DNA of 9,290 nt, from NCBI GenBank assembly GCA_910577335.1, contig CAJTMJ010000068.1, forward strand, positions 1-9,290, read 5' to 3'. Both the position numbers and the translations under genes were made by a program. This DNA is from an uncultured Duncaniella sp. (GTDB lineage: Bacteria > Bacteroidota > Bacteroidia > Bacteroidales > Muribaculaceae). Positions 1 through 6,894 of the stretch are shown here, in pieces. The notes under the pieces are model-generated. The model ran no database searches. It was given only the letters and a program-made list of their open reading frames with translations, and was not told the origin of the DNA. Every line of letters starts with the position of its first letter. Within the stretch, counting starts at the first letter, position 1.

Positions 1-7
1 ACGAAAA

Positions 8-36
8 GGGTCACATTTTTCCGCCGACAGGGGTCA
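8..36. repeat. GGGTCA / GGGGTCA direct repeats, possible IS21-family end
   Basis: GGGTCA at 8-13 and GGGGTCA at 30-36 lie about 22 bp apart, each followed by a similar CCGAC/TTTTCC-type context. Repeated GGGTCA-like boxes are typical of the ends of some IS21-family elements in Bacteroidetes, as I recall the family. No transposase is in the window, and the rest of such an element would lie left of position 1. The assignment is tentative. Confidence 0.25.
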
Positions 37-116
37 ATCTGCACCGACTTTTCCACACGGATGTAACTTTATGTGACAGCGGGTGTGAATTTCATCTGTA
101 TCTCCAGAACAAAAAA

Positions 117-227
117 TAGCGCACGTTAGGCACTATAATAATGGCGGCTCTGGAACAGCCGAGAACGATATAGGCAAACGTACGCTATGCGAGTGCATAG
201 CATAAGTATCAGCCTATAGTTTCGTTC
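117..227. other. Structured non-coding element with two mutually exclusive folds
   Basis: Fold A is a nested hairpin. TAGCGCACGTT (117-127) pairs with AACGTACGCTA (177-187) at 10 of 11 positions, CTATA (133-137) with TATAG (169-173), and CGGCT (145-149) with AGCCG (157-161). Fold B pairs TATAGGC (169-175) with GCCTATA (212-218) and GAACGA (163-168) with TCGTTC (222-227). It encloses a perfect hairpin, GCTATGC (184-190) with GCATAGC (195-201) around a GAGT loop. The folds share 163-175 and 184-187, so they cannot coexist. The element sits upstream of the integrase. It could be an RNA switch, a small RNA, or single-strand or cruciform DNA used in recombination. No known family is recognised. 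Confidence 0.55.
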
Positions 228-373
228 AATGTTAATTTACCAGATTTCTTTGACAGAAAAACGGGAATAAGTCAGATGAGCTAATTGCACTTATTGTCAG
301 CGCAATAGCCGTTGCCAATGTTGTGGCGATTTTCCTGCTTTTGACCCTATTTTCTCAAAAAGTACACCTTTTG
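228..373. other. Non-coding interval with no clear feature
   Basis: No credible ORF, tRNA or strong repeat is visible between the structured element and the hairpin next to the integrase. AAAGTACA (359-366) followed by TTGTAC makes a small GTACA/TGTAC inverted repeat and could be an integrase arm or core site, but nothing in the window confirms that. Confidence 0.3.
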
Positions 374-405
374 TACCCTCGATTATGGACTGTAGTCAGA
401 GGGTA
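374..405. repeat. Inverted repeat upstream of the integrase
   Basis: TACCCTC (374-380) pairs perfectly with GAGGGTA (399-405), and inside the loop GACT (388-391) pairs with AGTC (394-397). The hairpin lies about 50 bp upstream of the integrase promoter -7 element. It could be an operator or part of an attachment region. Its function is unproven. Confidence 0.4.
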
Positions 406-430
406 AATGTTAAGGTCTGTAAACGGCGAT

Positions 431-461
431 TTTCAGATTATTATACCTCGGATTATCTTTG
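431..461 (+). promoter_or_regulatory. Bacteroidetes-type promoter of the integrase
   Basis: TATCTTTG at 454-461 matches the Bacteroidetes -7 consensus TAnnTTTG exactly. A weak -33 element, TTTC at 431-434, lies 19 bp upstream, close to the usual spacing. Transcription would begin near 468-470, leaving a leader of about 10 nt before the ATG at 479. This placement excludes the upstream in-frame ATG at 407 as the normal start. Confidence 0.55.
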
Positions 462-478
462 CGCAAAATTATAATTGT

Positions 479-1726
479 ATGGCAAAATTAGAAAATCGCA
501 AGAAACAGAATCCCAAGCTCCGACAGTCGGAACTGAGCGATGGACGTGCCAGCCTCTACCTTGAATATTATCTCGGCAGAAGTGAAACGCCTGTCCTTAA
601 CGAGGACGGCAATCAGGTGTTTTACACCGAGGGAGCGATGGCGGGTAAACCGAAATATCAAATCAAACACTCCCGCAAGAAAGAGAACCTCAACCTATAT
701 ATATGGCTTCATCCCCGCAACCAGCAGGAACGTTTGCAGAACAAGAATACTCTTGCCCTTGCAGAAAAGATACGTTTTGAACGGGAGCAATCTTTCCTCG
801 AGGACAGAGAGGGCTATCGTCTCCGAAAAGATATGGACGAGGATTTTCTTGAGTTCTGCAACGAGTTCATCAAATCTCCGGCCCTCACCAAATATACTCG
901 CATAACGCTCGGGCACGGACTGCAAAAGTTCAAGAACTTTCTTGCCGATACGCCGAGATATTCTCTCTACAGGAATAATCTTAAGATGACGCAACTGACG
1001 CTTGACATGGTGGCAGCTTATGTGGAGTATCTGAAAGAGAACGGAACAGGCGACGGTCCGAAAATCTATTTCCGGATGTTCAAGCGTATGGTTACTGCGG
1101 CTGTTGACAAAGACCTCATCAAGAAAAATCCGTGCCGAGGCTTCGTGTTGAAGAACGACAACATGACGTTGCAAAAAGAGATTCTTCTGCCGGAGGAAAT
1201 ACAGCAGCTTGTTGCGACACATTTTGAAGGCGAGAGGCCGGAAATTCACCGTGCGTTCATCTTCGGTTTATACACCGGGGTGCGTTGGTGCGACACAAGC
1301 CAGTTGACCTACCGCAACGTGGATTACTCAACCCAGACATTGCGGTTCCAGCAGCAAAAGACAAAAGATCACAGCAGCCGGAGCTGGGTAATCGTTCCGT
1401 TGAACGACACCCTTATCCGTCTAATCGGTGAGCCGGATAACGACAACTATGATGAACGGATATTCACAGTTCCGCATTACAACATCTGCAACCTGTATCT
1501 GCGTAAATGGGTAAAGGCGGCAGGCATCAGGAAGAAAATCACATGGCATTGCGCGAGACACAGCTTCGCGGTGAACGTCCTCACCAAAGGAGCGAATATT
1601 AAAACGGTGTCGAGTCTTCTCGGACACACCTCCATAAAGATGACAGAGCGATATCTCCATGTCGTTGACAGTCTGAAACAGGACGCAATCAACTCCCTCG
1701 GTGAAATCAATTATGCACCGATGTAA
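479..1726 (+). CDS. Tyrosine recombinase / mobile-element integrase
   Basis: This is a site-specific recombinase of the phage-integrase family, 415 aa from the ATG at 479. The frame is open back to an ATG at 407, but the TAnnTTTG promoter lies between the two, so 479 is preferred. An arm-type DNA-binding domain covers roughly residues 20-105, a SAM-like core-binding domain 118-215 and the catalytic domain 235-400. The catalytic set is complete: R269 (TGVRW), K294 or K296, H357 and R360 (HCARH), H383 (LGH) and the nucleophile Y392 (ERYLH). Such enzymes integrate and excise islands and conjugative or mobilisable elements by strand exchange at att sites. The gene faces the minus-strand R-M operon across a structured region. 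It may mobilise the whole island, or it could be a resident recombinase that inverts DNA. No att pair is visible, so its target is unknown. Confidence 0.93.
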   Translation: MAKLENRKKQNPKLRQSELSDGRASLYLEYYLGRSETPVLNEDGNQVFYTEGAMAGKPKYQIKHSRKKENLNLYIWLHPRNQQERLQNKNTLALAEKIRFEREQSFLEDREGYRLRKDMDEDFLEFCNEFIKSPALTKYTRITLGHGLQKFKNFLADTPRYSLYRNNLKMTQLTLDMVAAYVEYLKENGTGDGPKIYFRMFKRMVTAAVDKDLIKKNPCRGFVLKNDNMTLQKEILLPEEIQQLVATHFEGERPEIHRAFIFGLYTGVRWCDTSQLTYRNVDYSTQTLRFQQQKTKDHSSRSWVIVPLNDTLIRLIGEPDNDNYDERIFTVPHYNICNLYLRKWVKAAGIRKKITWHCARHSFAVNVLTKGANIKTVSSLLGHTSIKMTERYLHVVDSLKQDAINSLGEINYAPM

Positions 1727-1738
1727 CCGTTATACCGA

Positions 1739-1773
1739 AGCCGATAAGTCCGATGTGATTTGTCGGCTTTTTT
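1739..1773 (+). terminator. Rho-independent terminator of the integrase
   Basis: AGCCGATAA (1739-1747) pairs with TTGTCGGCT (1760-1768), nine pairs including one G-U around a 12-nt loop. The stem runs into six T residues (1768-1773) and more T-rich sequence. It begins 12 nt after the integrase stop codon. Confidence 0.88.
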
Positions 1774-1867
1774 CTTTTCGCCGCCAATCATAATGAAAAC
1801 AAAAAGGGAAAAATCGGAGTGTGAAATCGGCAACGGGGATTACGACTTTGGAGTAAGACCAACCAAT

Positions 1868-1930
1868 ATTCTGCAAGGGTTTTGAGCTGCAAAATCAGTT
1901 TCGTGCAGCTCAAAACATACCTTGCAGAAT
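1868..1930. repeat. Long near-perfect hairpin (24-bp stem)
   Basis: ATTCTGCAAGG (1868-1878) pairs with CCTTGCAGAAT (1920-1930), and GTTTTGAGCTGCA (1879-1891) with TGCAGCTCAAAAC (1904-1916). This gives 24 pairs interrupted only by a 3-nt bulge (1917-1919) around a 12-nt loop. There is no T-run on either side, so it is a poor terminator. A cruciform, recombination or transfer site, a small RNA, or a MITE-like remnant are all possible. It lies 142 bp downstream of the integrase. Confidence 0.75.
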
Positions 1931-2212
1931 CCCGACGGATTCCGTTCCGACCTACAGAATCAGAAGGCTTCTTAGCACCAAATTACAATCGGCTCCATAC
2001 AAAAAAGCAACTGTAATCGGGATAGCCGACTGTTTCAATTACTTGGAACATCAATATTGGCAAAATCCAACTTCTTCAATGAGGAAGAATAAGATTTGGC
2101 TAAAGATAGTTGATGTATCAATACGCGATACATAACGCTTTCGAGATTGCGATTCGATTAATATACATTGTTACAAGTAGTTACTTGTCGAGGTCTTGAT
2201 TGCAAAGATGCT
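1931..2212. other. Gene-free interval with short palindromes
   Basis: No credible gene is visible. Short inverted repeats are present: AAATC/GATTT enclosing CTTCTTC/GAGGAAG (2063-2097), ATGTATC/GATACAT with a 7-nt spacer (2113-2133), and ACAAGTA/TACTTGT separated by 2 nt (2173-2188), which looks like an operator. On the minus strand 2209-2202 reads CATCTTTG, one base from a TAnnTTTG -7 element, directed away from the octamer array. Confidence 0.4.
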
Positions 2213-2372
2213 GTTAGTACGTATTGACGTATGAACGTACTAACGTATTGATGTATGAACGTATTGACGTATGAACGTACTAACGTATTGATGTATGAAC
2301 GTATTGACGTATGAACATCTGAACGTATGGATGTACATACGTATGAACAGATGTCTGAATGAACTTATGAGC
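2213..2372. repeat. Tandem array of 8-bp units in 40-bp blocks
   Basis: About 20 consecutive octamers share the pattern GTAnnnAC, the commonest being GTATGAAC. Five octamers (GTATTGAC, GTATGAAC, GTACTAAC, GTATTGAT, GTATGAAC) form a 40-bp block that is present twice identically (2221-2260 and 2261-2300). A third block starts at 2301 and decays after two units into degenerate copies up to about 2372. The array resembles iterons or partition-type binding sites of mobile elements, but no replication or ParA/ParB gene is in the window. The minus-strand open frame across it is low-complexity and is not called a gene. Confidence 0.8.
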
Positions 2373-2429
2373 AGATGGATGTTATGCCTTATGGATGAAT
2401 GACAGGAGGGATTGCCATTAGAATGTCTA

Positions 2430-2484
2430 AATGATTTATCAATCATTCAAATGACTGACCGTCTGATTTGCCATCTGAATGATT
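2430..2484. repeat. Overlapping inverted repeats next to the octamer array
   Basis: AATGATT (2430-2436) and AATCATT (2441-2447) form a 7-bp hairpin with a TATC loop. The right arm, extended to AATCATTCA (2441-2449), is also a perfect 9-bp inverted match to TGAATGATT (2476-2484). The two pairings compete. Their function is unknown. Confidence 0.45.
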
Positions 2485-2515
2485 GTCCATATCTTCCAAT
2501 TCTTACACTCAAAAA

Positions 2516-2606
2516 CGGTTGGATTACGGCTAATCAATGCGCATCCGACCGAAATTTCGGTCGGATGTGATAAAAACGGTCGGATTATGTCTGTTTTCGA
2601 TCGGAT
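2516..2606. repeat. 26-bp perfect palindrome plus CGGTCGGAT repeats
   Basis: CATCCGACCGAAA (2542-2554) is followed directly by its exact reverse complement (2555-2567), giving a 26-bp palindrome with no spacer. Its half-site core CGGTCGGAT recurs in direct orientation at 2577-2585 (exact), 2598-2606 (CGATCGGAT) and 2516-2524 (CGGTTGGAT). The three rightmost direct copies are 19 and 21 bp apart, about two helical turns, so they face the same side of the helix. This pattern is typical of a cooperative protein-binding site. It lies just past the 3' end of the minus-strand operon and has no T-run, so it is not an obvious terminator. Confidence 0.75.
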
Positions 2607-2615
2607 GGACTTCTT

Positions 2616-4148
2616 CTATTTCTTTGGGGAGTTCTTTAGTTTCTTTGGGATTTTATTATTTTTCCATTCTTTAGCAGCTTCCGTTAAGCGGTATTTTTGT
2701 TGAGGATGGTTGGGAGTGTCAGGGTAGAGCCGTTCTATCGCTCCGTCTGCCAACGCAGGATTGAGATAGAATTTCCGGAAATGTCTTATGTTCTTTAGAC
2801 AACACAAGTTTGCAAGTTCCAATGCTGTCATAAATTCATCAGTGCCGTTCTCAATCAAGGTCTGAACTGGTATGGAACTGGTATGGAACTGGTGCAGTAC
2901 TGGTATGGTAGTGGTATGTTGCTTTGAGGAAACAGGTTGGGTATTCGCGCCTTGTACAGGGGATGCTTTGCGAGGTCGTTTGAAGGTGACGATTACAAAG
3001 CCTCCGTCCCAACGCCATGTTGGTTCCTCAACGCCTTGTTCGCGGCAGGCATCCATTATACGTTTTGCTCCGGAACCCCAGCTTTCCAGATAGGTTGACT
3101 TATACAGGGCTTCGGCAATCTTTAGATTGTAGGGGTATGACTCATGCGGCTCCTTGATGGATTCGGGCGATATTTGAGGCGGGAATATGCCGGGGTTGGC
3201 AATCTCTATGCGGTCATCGTAGATTGCGATACTTCCTGTCAGATTATGCTTCTCCCATTGACGATGGCACAGACTGTTGATCAATGCTTCGCGCAAAGCG
3301 TGATACGGCACTTCAAGCCGTTCCTCGCGCTGAAGGCTGTGGGTTGTAATCTTTCCGCTGAGATTGAGGTGCTTGAAGAAGAAAGCCATACCTGCGTCAA
3401 GCAGGTCGAAGAAGTTGCCCTCTGCTCGTTGGTTGTCGATAAACTCATTCTTATCCGTACCCAAGAACCGGGCCATCCGAAGCCGGAACTGCGGATATTC
3501 ATCAATATTGTTGGAGAAAAGCATCACCGCTCCATTGGTCGGATTGCCGTTTTTCAACAGATTCCATTTCGCCAACGTGTCGCCGATCGGCGCACTCATT
3601 GCGCTTGCGGGGATTCTACCGCCCTCAACGCCAAGTCGTATGCACCCTCTGATATGTTTCTCGTTCAAGTCGGCAAGCGTAACACCATCTGCCATCTGAC
3701 GCTCCCACGCATACATCTGAGGCTGATGCGCACGGATTCGTTCATCGTACATCTCGTGAGGCATTACCTTCGTTGTGCTTTCGACTTTATAATATGGACA
3801 TCCGTGGAAGGTATGTGGACGCTCGCCCCACACCCAGCCATCAAAGTGCATGGCAATCACTTTATTTCCCGGACGGTCAGGCACGTCAACGTAATGAATC
3901 TTCACATCGACAGCAGGTTCTAATCCGGCAACAGCCTGTGCAATCTCACGTTTAGTCGTATCCGTAACCTGCTGTCCAAGAATCTTCAATCCAGTCGGTG
4001 CAACACCGAAAATCAGCCAACCACCATCGGTGTTCAGAAACGCACACGCCGAGTGCATACCGTCTTTAAGTTCGCCGGTAGTCTTCTTAAGCTCCAGAGT
4101 CCTCGACTCGTCCGCTGCAATCAATGCCTTTATATCGTCAATAGTCAT
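2616..4148 (-). CDS. AlbA_2 / HATPase_c_4 / winged-helix protein (putative regulator)
   Basis: This is a 510-aa protein of the family often annotated as ATP-binding protein, putative DNA-binding protein or RecG-like. An AlbA_2 (Schlafen-type) domain occupies about residues 10-130, with ESRTLELKK and GGWLIFGV as landmarks. A GHKL-type ATPase C-terminal module follows at 280-365, with the N-box REALINSLCHR, DDRIEIANPG at 311-320 and the glycine-rich ESWGSGAKRI at 355-364. A linker (about 390-435) leads to a winged-helix-like C-terminus (440-492) with HFRKFYLNPAL and QQKYRLT, as in Fic-associated proteins. The tail is lysine-rich. It is the last operon gene, 32 bp after the pentapeptide gene. 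It could regulate the operon or act as a nucleic-acid-directed ATPase; the family's activity is poorly defined. Its base composition is richer in G+C than the three upstream genes, suggesting separate acquisition. An 11-bp tandem repeat lies inside it. Confidence 0.82.
   Translation of the reverse strand: MTIDDIKALIAADESRTLELKKTTGELKDGMHSACAFLNTDGGWLIFGVAPTGLKILGQQVTDTTKREIAQAVAGLEPAVDVKIHYVDVPDRPGNKVIAMHFDGWVWGERPHTFHGCPYYKVESTTKVMPHEMYDERIRAHQPQMYAWERQMADGVTLADLNEKHIRGCIRLGVEGGRIPASAMSAPIGDTLAKWNLLKNGNPTNGAVMLFSNNIDEYPQFRLRMARFLGTDKNEFIDNQRAEGNFFDLLDAGMAFFFKHLNLSGKITTHSLQREERLEVPYHALREALINSLCHRQWEKHNLTGSIAIYDDRIEIANPGIFPPQISPESIKEPHESYPYNLKIAEALYKSTYLESWGSGAKRIMDACREQGVEEPTWRWDGGFVIVTFKRPRKASPVQGANTQPVSSKQHTTTIPVLHQFHTSSIPVQTLIENGTDEFMTALELANLCCLKNIRHFRKFYLNPALADGAIERLYPDTPNHPQQKYRLTEAAKEWKNNKIPKKLKNSPKK
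2865..2919. repeat. 11-bp tandem repeat inside the AlbA-type gene
   Basis: There are five 11-bp units, two identical AACTGGTATGG copies (2865-2875 and 2876-2886) and three variants through 2919. They encode about residues 410-428 in the linker before the winged-helix domain. Because 11 is not a multiple of three, gain or loss of one unit would shift the frame and remove the C-terminal domain. Confidence 0.75.
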
Positions 4149-4180
4149 TTCCAGAGTTCTATGTTACAGTATTTCGGTTA

Positions 4181-5752
4181 TTAGAAATTTCTATTAAACT
4201 TACGGAAAGCAACTATGCATTGGTAAGCCAAATAGGTTACAATTACTTTATTTAATAACCACACAGCTTGTCCCAAAGGATTTAAATGATAAGATAATGT
4301 TATCTGATCAAAATCAGCGATACTAAATATATTAAGATTACTAAGAAATCCATGAAAAAACACGCCAATTCCTTTAGAAGAAAAGTCAAGTTGATTATAA
4401 ATACTGCAAGAAAAAATTACAGATGTCAACAGAAAGACAATGCCCATCATCCAGCATAATGGATAAATCCAATTATTACCAAAGTAATTAGTACAATAAT
4501 CCAGCCATATAATTACTTTATCCCTTAATGGAACATTCTTCCATTCTTGACTTTTTCTATACAATATTTTTTCAATTTTATCGAATTCTATTGCCGATAC
4601 CCTATCATTACATTCAAGAGCCTCATGCTTTAAAACTCTTACAGTATCTCTACTATCATAATGAACTACCTCATTATCTTGAAAAATTATATGCCCAAAT
4701 AGGACTACATCTAACAATAGATTTTCGATTACATTTCCCTTGTATTCCATGCATCCAGAAACCGGACATTCAACTGCTGCCATTTTCTGTATCTTACATG
4801 CTGAGATGCGCAATAATGCATTATCCAATATTGAGCAAAAACGTATGTTGAGGTTAGGTATGCTGGTTTGTTCAATATGCATCTGTTTAATAAAGGAGCA
4901 TCTATCTATAATCAAGTCTTTTATTTTACTTTCAGACGAATCAAAGGAATCTGTGCAATGTATGAGCCCTATACCAAATAAATCTGTTGATATTATATTG
5001 AAAGAATAATCAAATTTTGGATTAGAAATCCTAAGATCTCCAATCTTGCAATTTGAAATACAAATATCGCGGCATATACCTTTAAAATTCTTGAATATTA
5101 GACTCCGTATTTCTGCTTTATATATTAATAAAGGATGATTATCTATTGAGGGGGTATTTATTTTCATTGATGATAAATTTAAATCATCTTTAAAAACACA
5201 ATCCCTGATTTCAAATGCTAAAACTTCAAGATTTGTTGAGTTTAGAAAAACTGAATCTCCAAACTCGCACTGATCCCATCCGAAAGTTTCTTTAAAAGTT
5301 GTCTCTTGGGCGAATAATCCCTTATCGAATTTACATTTAAAACAGCTTGAATGGTGTACAATAGCATTAGATAGGTTTACACGTTCTTTGAAATGAACAT
5401 AATGTAAAAAAGCTCCATATAAAATTGACCCGCTGAATAATATTGGGTAATCAACTTGAAACAAGAATCCGTTGGAGTCATCTTCTAACTTTTGTGTTCC
5501 TGGTATTATTCCTGCAATATCGCAAAAATTAAAAATCTTACTTGTGGTTTCTGATTTGCCAATGGGATAGGAAACATATAGAATACACTCTGTTAAATCA
5601 ATATAGGGATAAAAAGGTTCTCCTTCAACATGTTTCTTCTTTTGTTCTTCAAAGCCCAATTCGACCCATTCCTTCATAGTTTCGGCACTTCCAAGTATGG
5701 TTTTACCAGTCTTGTTATCTTTGGGAAATTCGTCTTTTGATTTATATTGCAT
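4181..5752 (-). CDS. Membrane-anchored pentapeptide-repeat-like protein
   Basis: This 523-aa protein belongs to no named family I recognise beyond its architecture. Residues 55-365 show the irregular five-residue spacing of F/L/I/C seen in degenerate pentapeptide repeats (for example FKCKFDKGLF at 138-147), which predicts a right-handed beta-helix. A charged helical segment, about 368-412, precedes hydrophobic stretches at 428-452, possibly 462-478, and 495-516, ending in YQCIVAFRKFNR. That ending resembles the ion-channel-like C-terminus found on some pentapeptide proteins. No signal peptide is visible, so a cytosolic sensor domain with a C-terminal membrane anchor or pore is likely. The gene starts 89 bp after the specificity subunit with no clear TAnnTTTG promoter between them, so it is probably co-transcribed. 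Its place between R-M and AlbA-type genes makes it a candidate accessory defence effector, which is inference. The gene is very AT-rich. Confidence 0.72.
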   Translation of the reverse strand: MQYKSKDEFPKDNKTGKTILGSAETMKEWVELGFEEQKKKHVEGEPFYPYIDLTECILYVSYPIGKSETTSKIFNFCDIAGIIPGTQKLEDDSNGFLFQVDYPILFSGSILYGAFLHYVHFKERVNLSNAIVHHSSCFKCKFDKGLFAQETTFKETFGWDQCEFGDSVFLNSTNLEVLAFEIRDCVFKDDLNLSSMKINTPSIDNHPLLIYKAEIRSLIFKNFKGICRDICISNCKIGDLRISNPKFDYSFNIISTDLFGIGLIHCTDSFDSSESKIKDLIIDRCSFIKQMHIEQTSIPNLNIRFCSILDNALLRISACKIQKMAAVECPVSGCMEYKGNVIENLLLDVVLFGHIIFQDNEVVHYDSRDTVRVLKHEALECNDRVSAIEFDKIEKILYRKSQEWKNVPLRDKVIIWLDYCTNYFGNNWIYPLCWMMGIVFLLTSVIFSCSIYNQLDFSSKGIGVFFHGFLSNLNIFSIADFDQITLSYHLNPLGQAVWLLNKVIVTYLAYQCIVAFRKFNRNF

Positions 5753-5841
5753 ATGCTTAGATATGTTAGTCTTTGGTAATGACTGGATGCGAATGTAATC
5801 TTTTATATGTAGCTTGAAATTTGAATTAGATTAAAAGGAAT

Positions 5842-6894
5842 TTATTTGTCTATAATTGAAGAAAGTTTATTAAGATGATCCTGAGTACGAGACGCAAGGG
5901 ACTCAATAAACCTGTTCATATATTCAAAATCTGGTATTCCATTTGGCTTTACAGGGATTTTTATAGTGTCTTTTTCCATTGCATCCTTATTCCATTTATC
6001 AATAAAAGCATAATTCTGCCCTTTCTTTTTCAATATAGGGATAAGAAACATTGCGATGTTGCGAGTTAATGGAAATTTAGGATATAGCACATTTATATCA
6101 TCGGATGCCCAGAAGGGAATCTCTTGATAAAATGACTCACCTACAGACCCATTGTATGCAACGGTAATAGTATTAGCTGGATGTATCTCGGAATCATTGG
6201 CAATATAAGCTGTGACTCCGTTATTTACCGCGCTTGCTCCGATAAATGGAATATCACCTTCTCTCATATCTTTCTTGGTAAGACGAGTCCCTTTTACTAC
6301 TTTAAAAAGCTGGGAAATAGGTATATCAATCCAACTCTTCGTTGACACAACTGTTCCTGTTTGGTGATGAGCAAGCATATTACAGCGGGTATCAATATCA
6401 CTATTGACGTGTTTGGTTAAGTTGTCTATGAACTTACCCATAAAATTATAATCAGGAGTTCCATCAGCGCAAGAAGGCAGCAAAATGGTGTCCTTTTGTA
6501 TAGCACGAAATGAAATTGAGTCACTCCACTTATAACTCTCGGATAACGACGCTTTTAAGACTGTAATTAGGAATAAATATACGTTCTCTTTACGATATTT
6601 TGATTCGATGAGATACAATGCTAAGTTATGACTGTCATTGGAGACAAAATCATTTTCTTGATATGAGAAAGCAAGGGTTTTGCCTCCGATTAGTATGCAA
6701 TTGCCTTTATTAAGTAACAAAGGATCTACATTTACATAAGTTGAAACTCCATTATTAACAGATGATGCTGTAACATACGGATATACACCACTATCAGGCG
6801 TGATGTCTCTACTAAGCACACAATTTGTATTCTTTACGAGGAAAATGTCCGTAATTTTATATGTGCTCCAACAAGAGGTATCAATGCTCTTCAT
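5842..6894 (-). CDS. Restriction-modification specificity (S) subunit, BcgI-like
   Basis: This 350-aa DNA-specificity subunit has two target-recognition domains arranged as an internal repeat. The first half (about 9-135) contains VTASSVNNGVSTYV and the second (about 188-310) contains IGASAVNNGVTAYI, 177 residues apart. Each half ends in a matching spacer block: KDTILLP...GTPDYNFMGKFIDNL (134-159) and KDTIKIP...GIPDFEYMNRFIESL (308-333). Such a subunit reads a bipartite target and holds the methyltransferase/nuclease partner on DNA. The length fits the B subunit of BcgI-type IIB enzymes (about 340 aa) and is somewhat short for classical type I HsdS. The start codon lies 14 nt inside the end of the upstream methyltransferase gene, so translation is probably coupled. 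The recognised sequence cannot be read from the protein. Confidence 0.88.
   Translation of the reverse strand: MKSIDTSCWSTYKITDIFLVKNTNCVLSRDITPDSGVYPYVTASSVNNGVSTYVNVDPLLLNKGNCILIGGKTLAFSYQENDFVSNDSHNLALYLIESKYRKENVYLFLITVLKASLSESYKWSDSISFRAIQKDTILLPSCADGTPDYNFMGKFIDNLTKHVNSDIDTRCNMLAHHQTGTVVSTKSWIDIPISQLFKVVKGTRLTKKDMREGDIPFIGASAVNNGVTAYIANDSEIHPANTITVAYNGSVGESFYQEIPFWASDDINVLYPKFPLTRNIAMFLIPILKKKGQNYAFIDKWNKDAMEKDTIKIPVKPNGIPDFEYMNRFIESLASRTQDHLNKLSSIIDK

Noticed and set aside
117..227. Retron or group II intron RNA
   Set aside because: There is no reverse transcriptase in the window and no recognisable intron domain V, although the left flank is not visible.
407..478. Upstream in-frame ATG extending the integrase by 24 residues
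   Set aside because: A perfect TAnnTTTG promoter lies at 454-461, between this ATG and the one at 479, and the extra residues do not resemble an integrase N-terminus.
2213..2372. CRISPR array
   Set aside because: Units are 8 bp with no unique spacers, and no cas genes are present.
2240..2446. Minus-strand 68-aa open frame across the octamer array
   Set aside because: The translation is low-complexity repeat sequence (YVNTFI/FIRQYV type) produced by the octamers, with no promoter or family likeness.
2542..2567. Intrinsic terminator of the minus-strand operon
   Set aside because: The palindrome has no loop and no T-run on its minus-strand 3' side, and extra half-site copies point to a protein-binding site instead.
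3144..3923. Long plus-strand frame (259 aa) opposite the AlbA-type gene
   Set aside because: It is antisense to a gene with clear domains and shows no recognisable motifs of its own.
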